Positions 52,570-60,904 of a stretch of 64,000 nucleotides of DNA are shown here, piece after piece. Position 1 is the first letter of the stretch; every line of letters starts with the position of its first letter. A program made the translations under genes and the position numbers. The notes beneath the pieces are model-generated. The model was given only the letters and a program-made list of their open reading frames with translations. It made no database searches and was not told the origin of the DNA. Source of the DNA: an uncultured Ruminococcus sp. (lineage in GTDB: Bacteria > Bacillota > Clostridia > Oscillospirales > Acutalibacteraceae); contig CACXBF010000008.1 in assembly GCA_902765855.1 (NCBI GenBank), positions 62,001 to 126,000 on the forward strand, written 5' to 3'.

Positions 52570-53247
52570 ATGAAAGAAGTTAAAGAAGCAAAAATGAGCA
52601 AGAAAGAATTAACAAGAAGATATTTACTTTTTGTGATAAGTCTGTTTATATCAGCTTTAGGTGTAGCAATTACTAAAAAAGGTGAATTGGGTGTATCCCC
52701 TATATCATCAGTCGCAAATGCTCTTAGTATGCAGTTTAGTTTTTTGACCTTAGGTAATTGGCTTATTATCTGGAATTGCGTTTTGATTCTTGGACAAATT
52801 CTACTTATGAAAAGAAAGTTTCAGCTTATTCAACTTTTGCAGATTCCACTTTCGTTGTTATTTGGTTATTTCACAGATTTTGGAATGTGGCTTATGTCAC
52901 TTTTTGAGATAGATGGCTATATAATACGCATAATCTTTGTAATTATTGGAACTCTTGTTTTGGGTTTTGGCATTTCTTTATCAGTTATAGCAAATGTAGT
53001 TATGAACTCTGGTGAAGCTTTTGTAAAGGCTCTTGCAGATTCCTTACATAAGAATTTCGGAAATCTTAAAGTGTTTTTTGATGTTTCATGTGTAGTTACA
53101 GCAGTAATTCTTTCTTTGGTATTTTTTAATATGAAAATTGAGGGAACGCGAGAAGGAACGATAGTAGCTGCACTTTTAACAGGTATTGTAGTTAAATTTT
53201 ATTTGAAGTTTTTAAATAAACCCTTAGATAAGCTTCTTACAAGATAA
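52570..53247 (+). CDS. YitT/YczE-like (DUF6198) membrane protein
   Basis: Five or six membrane segments are visible over 225 residues (YLLFVISLFISALGVAI, LIIWNCVLILGQILLM, LLQIPLSLLFGYFTDFGMWL, IIRIIFVIIGTLVLGFGISL and VIAALLTGIVVKFYL-type near the end). The motif KKGELGVSPISSVANALS after the first helix fits the YczE/YitT family, in which no transport substrate is proven. A Lys/Glu-rich cytosolic start comes first. AGAAGG lies nine bases before the ATG. It is a single gene with a terminator behind it. Confidence 0.8.
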   Translation: MKEVKEAKMSKKELTRRYLLFVISLFISALGVAITKKGELGVSPISSVANALSMQFSFLTLGNWLIIWNCVLILGQILLMKRKFQLIQLLQIPLSLLFGYFTDFGMWLMSLFEIDGYIIRIIFVIIGTLVLGFGISLSVIANVVMNSGEAFVKALADSLHKNFGNLKVFFDVSCVVTAVILSLVFFNMKIEGTREGTIVAALLTGIVVKFYLKFLNKPLDKLLTR

Positions 53248-53250
53248 ATG

Positions 53251-53283
53251 AAAAAAGCATCGCTAAATGCGGTGCTTTTTTAT
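53251..53283 (+). terminator. Intrinsic terminator after the YitT-like gene
   Basis: AAAAAGCATCGC pairs with GCGGTGCTTTTT across a 5-base loop, followed by TTATTTT. Confidence 0.85.
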
Positions 53284-53321
53284 TTTAATTATAAAAATAA
53301 TGTCAAAAGGTTTGTTTTATA

Positions 53322-53350
53322 TTGAAAAATCTGTTAAATTTTGCTACAAT
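53322..53350 (+). promoter_or_regulatory. Promoter for the EAL-domain gene
   Basis: TTGAAA (53322-53327) and TACAAT (53345-53350) are 17 bp apart, 43 bases before the ATG. Confidence 0.6.
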
Positions 53351-53392
53351 TAGTCTGGGTGGTATAAATTTTGTTTCAGGAGGGAAAGATTG

Positions 53393-55555
53393 ATGGTAAA
53401 CAAAATCCACGATGAAGAAATAAGAATTTTAATTTCTGATAGCAATCCTGAAAACCGTAAGATTTTTGCAAAGGCTCTTGAAGAAAAATATCTTATTATA
53501 GAGGCAGAGAGCGGAGACGAAACCTTACAAATTTTAGTTAAAAATAATTATAGCATAGACCTTATGATTATTTCGGATAAACTTTCTGATAGGGCAGATG
53601 TTGATGTCCTAAAAAATCTTAAAAACAGCTATTATTTGAACGATATTCCTGTTATGCTTATTGCGGATGGTATTGAGGAAAATATTCAGAGTGTATATGA
53701 TATAGGAATACTTGATTGTATTTCGGCAAATATGAATAAAGCGGCTATAATCAGAAGAGTTGAAAACGCTCTGATGCTTACTGCAAGAGAAAAAAACTTT
53801 ATACGAATTATTAGTGAGCAAAAGAAAGAATTTGATGATAATAATTTTCAGTTTCAGGATATAGACCAGCTTACCGGAACACTTAATATTAATGGTTTTC
53901 GTAAGCGTGCAGAATATCTTATAAGAAATAATCCAAACGAAAAGTATGTTATGTGGTTTTGCGATATAAAGAAATTTAAGTTTGTAAATGATTTGTTTGG
54001 ATATGAAGTAGGCGATAGGCTTATAAGATATTGGGCGGGACTTGTTGTAAAGCTTATTGGTGATAATGAGGCATGTGGAAGATTTTCAGGTGATACACTT
54101 GTTACTCTGACAAAATTCAAGGGTGAAGATGATATTCGTAAAAACTTTGATATAGTTTGCAATAAGGTTTGCAATTATCTTATAAGACCTGGAACAAGCT
54201 ACAATGTAGAAATTGCAGCAGGTATATATGAGCTTAAGCCAGAGGATATGAGCAATCCTAATATAAATCAGATGTTCGATTGGGCTAATGTTGCACAAAA
54301 AAGCGTTAAAAATCTCAGCGGAAATCAGCTTGGAATTTTTGGCGAAGAAATGTGGCGTAAGCAGTGGAGAGAACTTGTTATAAGCCAGAGCATAGATAGT
54401 GCCTTAGAAAATGGTGAGATTTCGGTTTGGCTTCAACCTCAATATAATTTTGTAACAGACAGAATCATAGGTGCAGAGGCCCTTTGCAGATGGACTCATA
54501 GTTCATTAGGCTGGATTTCTCCAGGAGAGTTTATACCTATCTTAGAGAGAACAGGTCAGATTGCTCAGCTTGATTACTATATTTGGGAGCAAGCTTGTAA
54601 GCTTATGAGAAAATGGCTTGACCAAGGAAGCTTTATCCCTGTTTCCGTTTCTGTCAATATTTCAAGAATAGACCTTCTTGATGACAGAATATATAGTCGA
54701 CTTACTAACCTTCTTAAAAAGTATGATATTCCAGCATCTATGCTCAGGCTTGAAATTACAGAAAGTGCATATATGAGTAAGCCTGAGGTTCTTATAGGTG
54801 TTGTCGATAAACTTCATGAGCTTGGATTTACTGTTGAAATGGACGATTTCGGTAGTGGTTTTTCTTCTCTCAATATGCTCAAAGAAGTTCAGGTTGATGT
54901 ACTTAAAATGGACCTTAGGTTCTTGCAAAATGAAAAAAATGGCAATGGAGATAAGGGCGGAAAAATCATAAACGCTGTTATTCGTATGGCACATGAGCTT
55001 ACAATTCCAGTTGTTGCAGAGGGTGTAGAAACCAAACAACAAGCACTTTTTTTAAGTAATGTTGGTTGTGCCTTAATGCAGGGTTATTATTTCTCAAAAC
55101 CTTTACCAGTAGAAGAATTTGAAGAGCTTGTAAAAACTATGCACGAAAGAAAAGATAATGAAATCCGTAATCTGGATTCTATTATAGAAGATGATATTAA
55201 GGAAAGCTCTGCACAAATTACACCTCTTAAATATTCTCATTATCTCTTGACACCTGATTTTAAATTGGCAAAGTGCGATGCTAATTTTACAGAAATAACA
55301 GGCTATACTTGGGAAGATGTTATAGAAAATCAGCTTACACAGTATGATTTGATTTTAGAAGAAGAGAGAGCAGTTTATCGCAAGATAATAGATGATACAC
55401 TCAAAACTTCTCAGGAAGTATATCTAAAACATAGAATCAAACGCAAAGACGGAACATTGGTCTTTGTTAATTGCTTAGGCCACCCTGCAATAAATGGCTA
55501 TACTGGCGAACATTGCTTTGCAGTAAGAATAGTTGCAGATATGACAGAAAAATAA
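53393..55555 (+). CDS. REC-GGDEF(degenerate)-EAL-PAS protein, probable c-di-GMP phosphodiesterase
   Basis: Residues about 8-125 resemble a response-regulator receiver, but the phosphorylation Asp position reads IDLMIISDKLS, with Ser where Asp is expected. A GGDEF domain follows (about 155-310; DQLTGTLNINGFRKRAEYL), with its active motif degraded to RFSGDTL. The EAL domain (about 335-585) looks complete: GAEALCRW, SVNISR, LRLEITES, EMDDFGSGFSSLN, VLKMDL and VVAEGVETKQQA. A PAS domain closes the protein (about 610-720; TEITGYTWEDVIENQ). So it should break down c-di-GMP rather than make it, with the GGDEF part perhaps binding GTP for control. ATG 53393 follows AGGAGGG. Confidence 0.9.
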   Translation: MVNKIHDEEIRILISDSNPENRKIFAKALEEKYLIIEAESGDETLQILVKNNYSIDLMIISDKLSDRADVDVLKNLKNSYYLNDIPVMLIADGIEENIQSVYDIGILDCISANMNKAAIIRRVENALMLTAREKNFIRIISEQKKEFDDNNFQFQDIDQLTGTLNINGFRKRAEYLIRNNPNEKYVMWFCDIKKFKFVNDLFGYEVGDRLIRYWAGLVVKLIGDNEACGRFSGDTLVTLTKFKGEDDIRKNFDIVCNKVCNYLIRPGTSYNVEIAAGIYELKPEDMSNPNINQMFDWANVAQKSVKNLSGNQLGIFGEEMWRKQWRELVISQSIDSALENGEISVWLQPQYNFVTDRIIGAEALCRWTHSSLGWISPGEFIPILERTGQIAQLDYYIWEQACKLMRKWLDQGSFIPVSVSVNISRIDLLDDRIYSRLTNLLKKYDIPASMLRLEITESAYMSKPEVLIGVVDKLHELGFTVEMDDFGSGFSSLNMLKEVQVDVLKMDLRFLQNEKNGNGDKGGKIINAVIRMAHELTIPVVAEGVETKQQALFLSNVGCALMQGYYFSKPLPVEEFEELVKTMHERKDNEIRNLDSIIEDDIKESSAQITPLKYSHYLLTPDFKLAKCDANFTEITGYTWEDVIENQLTQYDLILEEERAVYRKIIDDTLKTSQEVYLKHRIKRKDGTLVFVNCLGHPAINGYTGEHCFAVRIVADMTEK

Positions 55556-55572
55556 TATAATAATTCAGTTTA

Positions 55573-55608
55573 AGCCTGTATCGTAAGGGTGATTATGATA
55601 CAGGCTAT
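55573..55608 (+). terminator. Hairpin after the EAL-domain gene
   Basis: AGCCTGTATC pairs with GATACAGGCT around a 14-base loop; the tail is only AT-rich, so termination may be partial. Confidence 0.55.
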
Positions 55609-55733
55609 AATTATATGGTGTACATTTTAAGAAATATGTGATATAATAGCTTTAAATGTCTTAATTTAATTATCCTATAAATGAAGTATTACATTTTTGA
55701 AAAATAAAATTTTGACCAAAAGAGGTTTTTGCA

Positions 55734-58700
55734 TTGAAAAAAAGAATAACATTCGTTGTTGCATTAGTTCTTTTGCTTACAACGATTTTTGTCTTGCCTC
55801 TTACAAGTACCGTAAAAGAACAAGAAGAGGATAAGACTATATATAAATCCTCGCTTGTTATCAACGATAAAGTTAATACAGAGAATAAGGTAGAATTTAT
55901 AAATAAAGATGAGAATTCTACCATTCCATATAAGAATACAGATATAGTTACGGTAACAACGGAGCTTACTACCGCCTCATTAAGTGAAAGCTATTTAAAG
56001 TCTGCACAAAAGATAAGTTTACAAAAATATATTTCTGATAAACAGACAAAAAATCTTCTTGCGAGTATTAAAAACGAACAAAATAAATTTATAAACTCTC
56101 TTGAAAATATAATAGGAAAGCAAGAAACCGATAGCATAAAATCAACGGCAGTCGTTATGAATTCGGTATCTTTTAGTTGTGAATACGAAAAAATTGCTGA
56201 GATTAAAAAGCTTGATGGTATTAAGCGTATATATCTTTCTATAGAGCTTAATCCTTATGAAGATACCGAAAATAAGTCTATTCCGGTATCGGATAGTGCT
56301 GATATAAAAGAAGATTCAAAAGAAACAGAATTGACAGGTTCAGGAACGGTTACTGCTATTCTTGATACTGGTTTTGATATAAATCATGAAATTTTTACAC
56401 TTGATGCAGAAAACGGAAAATATAAGCAAGATGATTTTATGTATCTTGTTTCAAATCTTCACACTTGTATAAATGGCGATTTTACACCAACTGCATTATA
56501 TATAAACCAGAAACTTTTATATGCTTATGATTATGCCGATAACGATAACAATGTTCTTTCTGATAATTGTGAGCATGGAACTATGGTTGCCGGAATTATC
56601 GGAGGCAGTATAGAGAATATTTCTTCTGCAAGTAATGCGTATAATAGTCAACTTCTGCTTATGAAATGCAGTTCTGATTTATCAAAGGTGGCAGATAGTA
56701 CAGTTATTTTGAGTGCGATAGAGGATTCTCTTATTTTAGGTGCGGATATTATCAATATAAGCTATGGCAGTGAAAAGATACTTGATAGCAATTTTGCGGC
56801 AAGTTTTAATGCTATGTTTGAGAGAATTCATAAGTGCGGAACAGCAGTTGTAATGCCTGCCGGTAACCTCGGAAAGGCTGATTCTGACAGTACTGTTGAA
56901 AATGGTACGGCATCGCCAATAGCTTCACTTTCCGGAGTTCTTTCCGTTTCATCTGCTGAGGGACAAAGTAATTATTCTCTGTTTTTCCTTTATAATGATG
57001 AAAGAATAGAATATATACTGCCAAAGTTTTCTGACGGAAGAACTGATTATTCTTTCTATAATATAAATGATGGTGATTATAATTATGTTATATATAATGA
57101 TAGTCTGAAAGATGATAAAAGTATAGAACTTAAAAACAAAGTTGTTTTTGTATCTGATAAACAAGAGAATATAGAATCTGCCATAAATCTCGCTGAGCAG
57201 AGAGGTGCTTTGGCAATAGTTATTTTTGGCAATGATAAAACAAAACTTACTGAAACAACAACAGTTCCGACCGCTATTGTGAAGAATACATCAATCGAGG
57301 ATTTTAAAGAATCCGGTGGAATAAGAATATCAACAGAATATATTCTTACAAGTGATAATGAAAACTACAAAAAGATTTCTACAAATGCATCTTATGGTTC
57401 TAATGGCAGTCTTTCAATAAATCCTTTGCTTGCTGAAACTTCACCAAGTTATTCTTCAATTCCAAATAATCGCTATGGTACAGCAAACGGTTCATCGTTT
57501 TCATCGGCACTTGTTTCAGGAAAGCTTGCACTTTTAAAAGAGTATATCAATAATGATAAACGCTTTGAGAAATACTCAGCAGAGCAGAAAAATGATCTTG
57601 CATATAAGCTTATAACAAGTACGGCTGATATTATTGAGGACAGAGATGATTCAGCGAAAGAAACTGTTCGCACACAGGGGGCAGGTCTTGTTAATTTAGA
57701 TAACGCTTTAAGTGCAAACGCTTATATTTCAAGTGGGTTTACAGTTCTTGGCAGCAGTGATATTGGCTCGTATGAAGTTAATCTTGATATTACTAATATA
57801 ACTGATAAAAAAATTACCCTTACTCCATCGCTTATACTTTCCTCTGAAAAATATGATTCAAAAGGTAAAAAGACATATCGTGAGGACATTATAAGCAGTA
57901 ATTATCTTGTAAAATTTATTGTAGATGATAAGGAAATAAATACCATAAGCCTTGATGCAAATAAGACTAAAACCGTTACTATTAAAATTAAGCTCAATTC
58001 AGCTTTTATTCTTGAACAAAGAGCTTATTTCTCAGAAGGTTTTTATCTCGATGGATATGTTCTTTTTTCTCAAGAAGATGATGTAACAATAAGTTCATCG
58101 TTACTTGGTTTTGTAGGAAACTATGCACAGGAAAGTGCTTTTGGCAGCTTTATATATGATAGCAATGAAAAGGCTGATAAACAAAGCAGCTATCTTTATC
58201 TTTCTACTAACAACGAAGAAGAATTTAACTATTCTATGTTGCTTGGATATAATAAATTTACTAAGGTCTTTGATGGGGAAAATATTTCGTTTAATGCAAA
58301 TACCTTGCAAACAGCTTTGAACAATTTGTCAGCTACAAATCCTACATTATATATACGCTCGCTTGCTAAAAGAAATCTTATTGATTTTAAATGCGTTATA
58401 AAGAACGATAGCGGAGCTGTTATATATGAAAGCGAAGCCTTTAACAGAAACAGAGCGGATTCTAATGATAATTCTACTTCAATAAATACTATGCTTTCTT
58501 CACTTAGCGATGGAAAATATATTCTTACAATAAGTGGTAAAATCGAGGAATCTATAGGAAATATTTCAGAGCAGAAAAGAAGCTTTAACTTTACTGTGGA
58601 TAATAAAAAACCAAGCAAAACATCATATAAGACTTATTTTGCTGATAAGAAAACTTATCTTGAAATTTCGGGATATGATAATAATGCAATACAGGGTTTT

Positions 58701-59471
58701 GATATATATGTTGCGGTTTATAATGGCAAAGCTGGAAAGTATGAATATAGCAGTTCTATCTATAATCTTATGGAAGACGCAAATATAGGCTTTGATAAAA
58801 GTTCTATAGTTTATGTTGGACAAAAATCTGATTCTAACGGAAACACAACATTTACTTATGATATTACAAAGCTGAAATCTGCGTTAAAAAAACTTGCTAA
58901 AAAATATGATGACGATGAAAAATCCCTTAAAATTTCGCAAAATAAGGTTGCTTTTGCAGCGGTAGATTATGCCTATAATATTTCTGATATTAAGCTTTGC
59001 GACACTATTGTATATGATGACCTTACGCTTGAATTTGTTGATAAAGATGGAAAGGCTGTAAGCGGAGTTGAAGCCGAGATAAATTCAAAGAGCTTTACAT
59101 CTGATGAAAACGGAAAGATTGTTTGTGCAAATCTTCCGGCAGGTGAATATAAGGTTAAGCTTACAAATATTCCAAATAAGCTTTGCATTGAAAAAAATCC
59201 GTTTAGGGCATCTACGGGAAAAAGTTCAGAGGATTTTGTTAATACAATAAAACTTATGCCTGAGGGAACTTATAAAGAGAGTAAAGATGAATCATCTGTG
59301 ATTCAGCAATCCGGCGGTAATCGTGATGAACAAAAACCAAGTAAGGAATTGAACCCGATAGAACAACCTGATGACGCAGATAATTCTATTTATGCTTTAA
59401 TATTCGTTGCAGCGCTTCTTGCCATAAGTATTGCTTCGTTCTTAATCAGCAGAAAAAAATTTAAGCATTAA
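55734..59471 (+). CDS. Large cell-surface S8 subtilisin-like serine protease
   Basis: A signal peptide (RITFVVALVLLLTTIFVLPL) starts this 1245-residue protein, then an inhibitor-like pro-region to about 190. The S8 domain shows the triad: VTAILDTGFDINHE (Asp about 211), CEHGTMVAGIIGG (His about 281) and YGTANGSSFSSALVSGKLAL (Ser about 586), with a PA-type insert near 450-530. Several beta domains follow, a collagen-binding-like CnaB/SpaA domain at about 1094-1160 (LPAGEYKVKLTNIP), and a C-terminal helix (IYALIFVAALLAISIASFLI) with RKKFKH. It resembles C5a-peptidase-type surface proteases. The start is TTG, 14 bases after a weak AAAGAGG. Function: surface proteolysis, target unknown. Confidence 0.93.
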   Translation: MKKRITFVVALVLLLTTIFVLPLTSTVKEQEEDKTIYKSSLVINDKVNTENKVEFINKDENSTIPYKNTDIVTVTTELTTASLSESYLKSAQKISLQKYISDKQTKNLLASIKNEQNKFINSLENIIGKQETDSIKSTAVVMNSVSFSCEYEKIAEIKKLDGIKRIYLSIELNPYEDTENKSIPVSDSADIKEDSKETELTGSGTVTAILDTGFDINHEIFTLDAENGKYKQDDFMYLVSNLHTCINGDFTPTALYINQKLLYAYDYADNDNNVLSDNCEHGTMVAGIIGGSIENISSASNAYNSQLLLMKCSSDLSKVADSTVILSAIEDSLILGADIINISYGSEKILDSNFAASFNAMFERIHKCGTAVVMPAGNLGKADSDSTVENGTASPIASLSGVLSVSSAEGQSNYSLFFLYNDERIEYILPKFSDGRTDYSFYNINDGDYNYVIYNDSLKDDKSIELKNKVVFVSDKQENIESAINLAEQRGALAIVIFGNDKTKLTETTTVPTAIVKNTSIEDFKESGGIRISTEYILTSDNENYKKISTNASYGSNGSLSINPLLAETSPSYSSIPNNRYGTANGSSFSSALVSGKLALLKEYINNDKRFEKYSAEQKNDLAYKLITSTADIIEDRDDSAKETVRTQGAGLVNLDNALSANAYISSGFTVLGSSDIGSYEVNLDITNITDKKITLTPSLILSSEKYDSKGKKTYREDIISSNYLVKFIVDDKEINTISLDANKTKTVTIKIKLNSAFILEQRAYFSEGFYLDGYVLFSQEDDVTISSSLLGFVGNYAQESAFGSFIYDSNEKADKQSSYLYLSTNNEEEFNYSMLLGYNKFTKVFDGENISFNANTLQTALNNLSATNPTLYIRSLAKRNLIDFKCVIKNDSGAVIYESEAFNRNRADSNDNSTSINTMLSSLSDGKYILTISGKIEESIGNISEQKRSFNFTVDNKKPSKTSYKTYFADKKTYLEISGYDNNAIQGFDIYVAVYNGKAGKYEYSSSIYNLMEDANIGFDKSSIVYVGQKSDSNGNTTFTYDITKLKSALKKLAKKYDDDEKSLKISQNKVAFAAVDYAYNISDIKLCDTIVYDDLTLEFVDKDGKAVSGVEAEINSKSFTSDENGKIVCANLPAGEYKVKLTNIPNKLCIEKNPFRASTGKSSEDFVNTIKLMPEGTYKESKDESSVIQQSGGNRDEQKPSKELNPIEQPDDADNSIYALIFVAALLAISIASFLISRKKFKH

Positions 59472-59487
59472 GTTTTGAATTTTAAAG

Positions 59488-59519
59488 ACAGAAAGCTCTT
59501 TTTGGGCTTTCTGTTTTAT
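59488..59519 (+). terminator. Intrinsic terminator after the subtilase gene
   Basis: ACAGAAAGC pairs with GCTTTCTGT across a 9-base loop, followed by TTTATT. Confidence 0.8.
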
Positions 59520-59874
59520 TATAAAATAAAAGTATTTATATCCCTCCTAAATAATGTATAATAATAAACTCTTAATTGGCAACGACCTTATGCCTTACAC
59601 ACTTTTAGCGGTTTATTCACTGCAAGTATAATTAAGGTTTATTGCTTACTATCAACACTAAATGTGTATCTATATATTATTATAGGCAATAATTTTAGTT
59701 ATGTCAAGGCAATAAACACAATTTGTGTAAAAATGGAATTTATTTAAGTGATTATAGTTATTTGTTAAAAAATTGTCAGAAAGTTGTCAGCGATTTTTTG
59801 AGATTTCTTAAACATCTATTAACAATATTTTTACTGAAATATGTTAGAATATGTTGAAAAAAGGGGGATTTATT
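59520..59874. promoter_or_regulatory. Long AT-rich intergenic region with paired palindromes
   Basis: ACACTAAATGTGT (59655-59667) and ACACAATTTGTGT (59716-59728) are related palindromes 61 bp apart, set between GTTTATTGCTTACT (59637) and AAGGCAATAAAC (59706), themselves an imperfect inverted repeat. This could be an operator pair ahead of the DUF218 gene. I see no ORF or known RNA here. A TAGAAT -10-like box lies at 59845-59850. Confidence 0.35.
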
Positions 59875-60660
59875 TTGAAAAAATTGAGTATTGTTAAAAT
59901 TATATTAAGAGTGCTATTTTCGTTGATATTTTTAGGATTGGCGATATGGTTCATACTCCCTATGAGAGTTTCAATTTTTGATATTGGCAACTTACTTGGA
60001 TTATTTTTATCTATATGTGGTTTTGTGATTTCAATTTTTTGGAATAAATTTAAAAGTATTTTGAAGAAAATCAGCAGTAAAAAACTTGGAAAATGTATAC
60101 TTGCAGTAGTTATTTCTTTAATTACTATTGGGGCTTCATATGTTGTGGTTATTAGTGGTTTTATGATTGCAACGGCAGTAAAGGCTCCGACTAAAAACTC
60201 TACGGTAGTTGTACTTGGCTGTAAGGTTAATGGGACAAATCCAAGTTTGATGCTTTCAAAAAGGCTTGAGGCTGCATATGAGTATCTTAATGAAAATAAA
60301 AATTCAGTTTGCATTGTTTCTGGCGGAAAAGGTTCTAATGAGGGGATAAGTGAAGCTCAGTGTATGTATAATTATTTGACTGAAAAGGGAATATCTTCCG
60401 ATAGAATAATTATGGAGGATAAGTCTACTACCACCTCGGAAAATCTTGAATTTTCTAAAAAAATCATTGAAGAAAAAGGTTATAGTAAGGATATTGCGAT
60501 AGTTACAGATGGATTTCACGAATTTAGAGCGAATATGCTTGCAAAAAAGGTTGGCTTGAATCCTACAGGTGCAGTGAGTGCGGATACGCCGTTATATCTT
60601 CTTGCAACATATCATTTTAGGGAAACGATAGCGATTGCTAATGAAGCAATTTTCGGGTAA
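59875..60660 (+). CDS. YdcF/SanA family (DUF218) membrane protein
   Basis: Three hydrophobic segments lie in the first 95 residues (LRVLFSLIFLGLAIWFILP-type, NLLGLFLSICGFVISIF and CILAVVISLITIGASYVVVI). The DUF218 domain follows outside: STVVVLGCKVNGTNPSLML, RLEAAYEYLNEN, CIVSGGKGSNEGISEA, IIMEDKSTTTSENLEFSK and IVTDGFHEFRANMLAKKVG, all signature blocks. Members such as SanA/YdcF act at the envelope, some in resistance to large antibiotics; the reaction is unproven. I chose the TTG at 59875, six bases after AAGGGGGA, giving 261 residues. A terminator follows at 60686. Confidence 0.9.
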   Translation: MKKLSIVKIILRVLFSLIFLGLAIWFILPMRVSIFDIGNLLGLFLSICGFVISIFWNKFKSILKKISSKKLGKCILAVVISLITIGASYVVVISGFMIATAVKAPTKNSTVVVLGCKVNGTNPSLMLSKRLEAAYEYLNENKNSVCIVSGGKGSNEGISEAQCMYNYLTEKGISSDRIIMEDKSTTTSENLEFSKKIIEEKGYSKDIAIVTDGFHEFRANMLAKKVGLNPTGAVSADTPLYLLATYHFRETIAIANEAIFG

Positions 60661-60685
60661 ATATTTAGAAATTTAATTAAGCAAG

Positions 60686-60723
60686 AAAGCAAGTGATGGT
60701 TTAAACTGTCACTTGCTTTTTAC
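60686..60723 (+). terminator. Intrinsic terminator after the DUF218 gene
   Basis: AAAGCAAGTGA pairs with TCACTTGCTTT around an 11-base loop, followed by TTT. Confidence 0.85.
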
Positions 60724-60816
60724 TATATTTAGATGAAATATAGAGTACAGTTTCTAAAGCAGTTGAAATTTTTGTATCTATAAATATATATAAAATGCAC
60801 AAAAAAATTAAACGGA

Positions 60817-60845
60817 TTGACAGTAAAATGATTGAGTGGTATAAT
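60817..60845 (+). promoter_or_regulatory. Consensus SigA promoter for the FN3-CAP gene
   Basis: TTGACA (60817-60822) and TATAAT (60840-60845) are 17 bp apart, 59 bases before the start at 60905. A perfect promoter ahead of a broken gene suggests recent damage or an assembly fault. Confidence 0.85.
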
Positions 60846-60904
60846 AAATATAGGAAAATATAGATTTTTCTGTATTTTTTAGTAAAATAAAGGCGGTGTT
60901 AACA

